Positions 63,867 to 64,000 of a stretch of DNA of 64,000 bases are shown piece by piece. Each line of letters begins with the position of its first letter. Position 1 is the first letter of the stretch. The DNA comes from Actinomyces haliotis (GTDB lineage: Bacteria > Actinomycetota > Actinomycetes > Actinomycetales > Actinomycetaceae), in the NCBI RefSeq assembly GCF_015355765.1, contig NZ_JACWNA010000002.1, positions 171,807 through 235,806 of the forward strand, written 5' to 3'. The position numbers and the translations under genes were made by a program. Below the pieces are notes generated by a model that worked only from the letters and a program-made list of their open reading frames with translations, did no database searches and had not been told where the DNA came from.

Positions 63867-63898
63867 GGGTGTCGGTCAAGTCCCGGGAAGTGGTGTAG
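63749..63898 (+). CDS. Possible small ORF running into the IS end
   Basis: A 49-codon frame has AAGGAG (63737-63742) at ideal 6-base spacing from its ATG. The peptide is Gly-rich (EGLGDEGGGGVGDHDG) with no known features, and its last codons lie in the presumed insertion-sequence end. It may be the start of a gene cut by the insertion, or chance. Confidence 0.2.
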   Translation: MGDGLPLTPTTRSSGVEGVSEGLGDEGGGGVGDHDGPGSRVSVKSREVV

Positions 63899-63899
63899 C
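63867..63899. mobile_element. Putative terminal repeat of an IS256-type element
   Basis: The stretch GGTCAAGTCCCGGGAAGTGG followed by TGTAGCG resembles the 'GGTCAAGTCC...GTGGTGTA' ends seen next to IS256-family transposase genes of actinobacteria. Its opposite end and the transposase body lie beyond the right edge. Confidence 0.4.
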
Positions 63900-63916
63900 G
63901 ATCCTTCGCTGATTGG

Positions 63917-64000
63917 TCAGGCGGTCAGAGCGGGCAAGGAGCTGGTGGTGACCTCCTCGGTGCTGGTGTCGGGGACGAGGCTGAGGCGGCATCGGGCGAG
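63917..64000 (-). CDS. C-terminal end of a gene, possibly an IS256-family transposase (partial)
   Basis: The minus strand is open from the right edge to a TGA at 63917-63919. The last residues read LVPDTSTEEVTTSSLPALTA. The short Thr/Ser/Glu tail and its position 18 bases inside the presumed terminal repeat suit the end of an IS256-type transposase, but no catalytic motif is visible. Confidence 0.3.
   Translation of the reverse strand, partial: LARCRLSLVPDTSTEEVTTSSLPALTA

Overview
The window is GC-rich (about 70%) bacterial DNA with densely packed genes, GTG and TTG starts, and many genes with no ribosome-binding site but an actinobacterial -10 box right before the start codon. Two secreted proteins end in LAHTG sorting signals, and the gene content joins fructan, galactoside and fucoside breakdown. 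This fits an actinomycete of the Actinomycetaceae type (Actinomyces or a relative, host-associated). The assignment is an inference from gene content and style, not from a marker gene.

Layout. 0-4.1 kb: the end of an amidohydrolase (NagA-like), a HAD phosphatase, a DinB-type protein, a complete IS481-family insertion sequence with target duplications, carbonic anhydrase and PurU. 4.2-7.4 kb: an unknown membrane protein, then a ZTP riboswitch in front of glyA-folD. 7.4-15.2 kb: cell-surface and fructan region, with two LAHTG-anchored proteins, a Tat-type lipoprotein GH32 fructan hydrolase and a secreted GH68 levansucrase. 15.2-24.7 kb: exonuclease III, then galK and a LacI regulator facing a lacZ (GH2), GPH transporter and GH29 alpha-fucosidase operon. 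25-28.3 kb: 2H phosphoesterase, YihY-type membrane protein and mannose-1-phosphate guanylyltransferase.

28.4-40 kb: nucleoside uptake (lipoprotein, ATPase, two permeases) followed by cdd-deoA-pepT-deoC and a convergent phosphohexomutase-family gene that could close the pathway. 40-46 kb: a disulfide-less flavoprotein quinone dehydrogenase, two GNAT genes, dapE, a LOG-family gene and a 55-residue DUF3117 gene. 46-55.4 kb: O-methyltransferase, tatB with a very long tail, mrp, a surface-sugar acyltransferase, DUF1003, an MgtE-N/CBS protein, a general stress protein and a TIM-barrel protein. The order dapE, LOG, DUF3117, O-methyltransferase, tatB, mrp, MgtE-like resembles the Mycobacterium tuberculosis Rv1202-Rv1232c region, without sigE and htrA. 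55.4-61.4 kb: zinc-type CDF exporter with its ArsR repressor, aminopeptidase P, an oxidoreductase, a PHP phosphatase and MarC. 61.4-64 kb: degraded DNA with a truncated TetR gene, tandem and inverted repeats, a second YihY gene and what looks like the end of an IS256-type element.

No defence system, CRISPR array, tRNA or rRNA was seen. The most useful signals outside the genes are: the leaderless-promoter pattern repeated at 16 or more starts; the IS481 copy inserted exactly at a -10 box; a 23-bp divergent promoter; a two-copy composite palindrome near 55.4 and 56.9 kb; a repressor palindrome lying on the -10 of arsR; and a nested inverted repeat at 61.4 kb.
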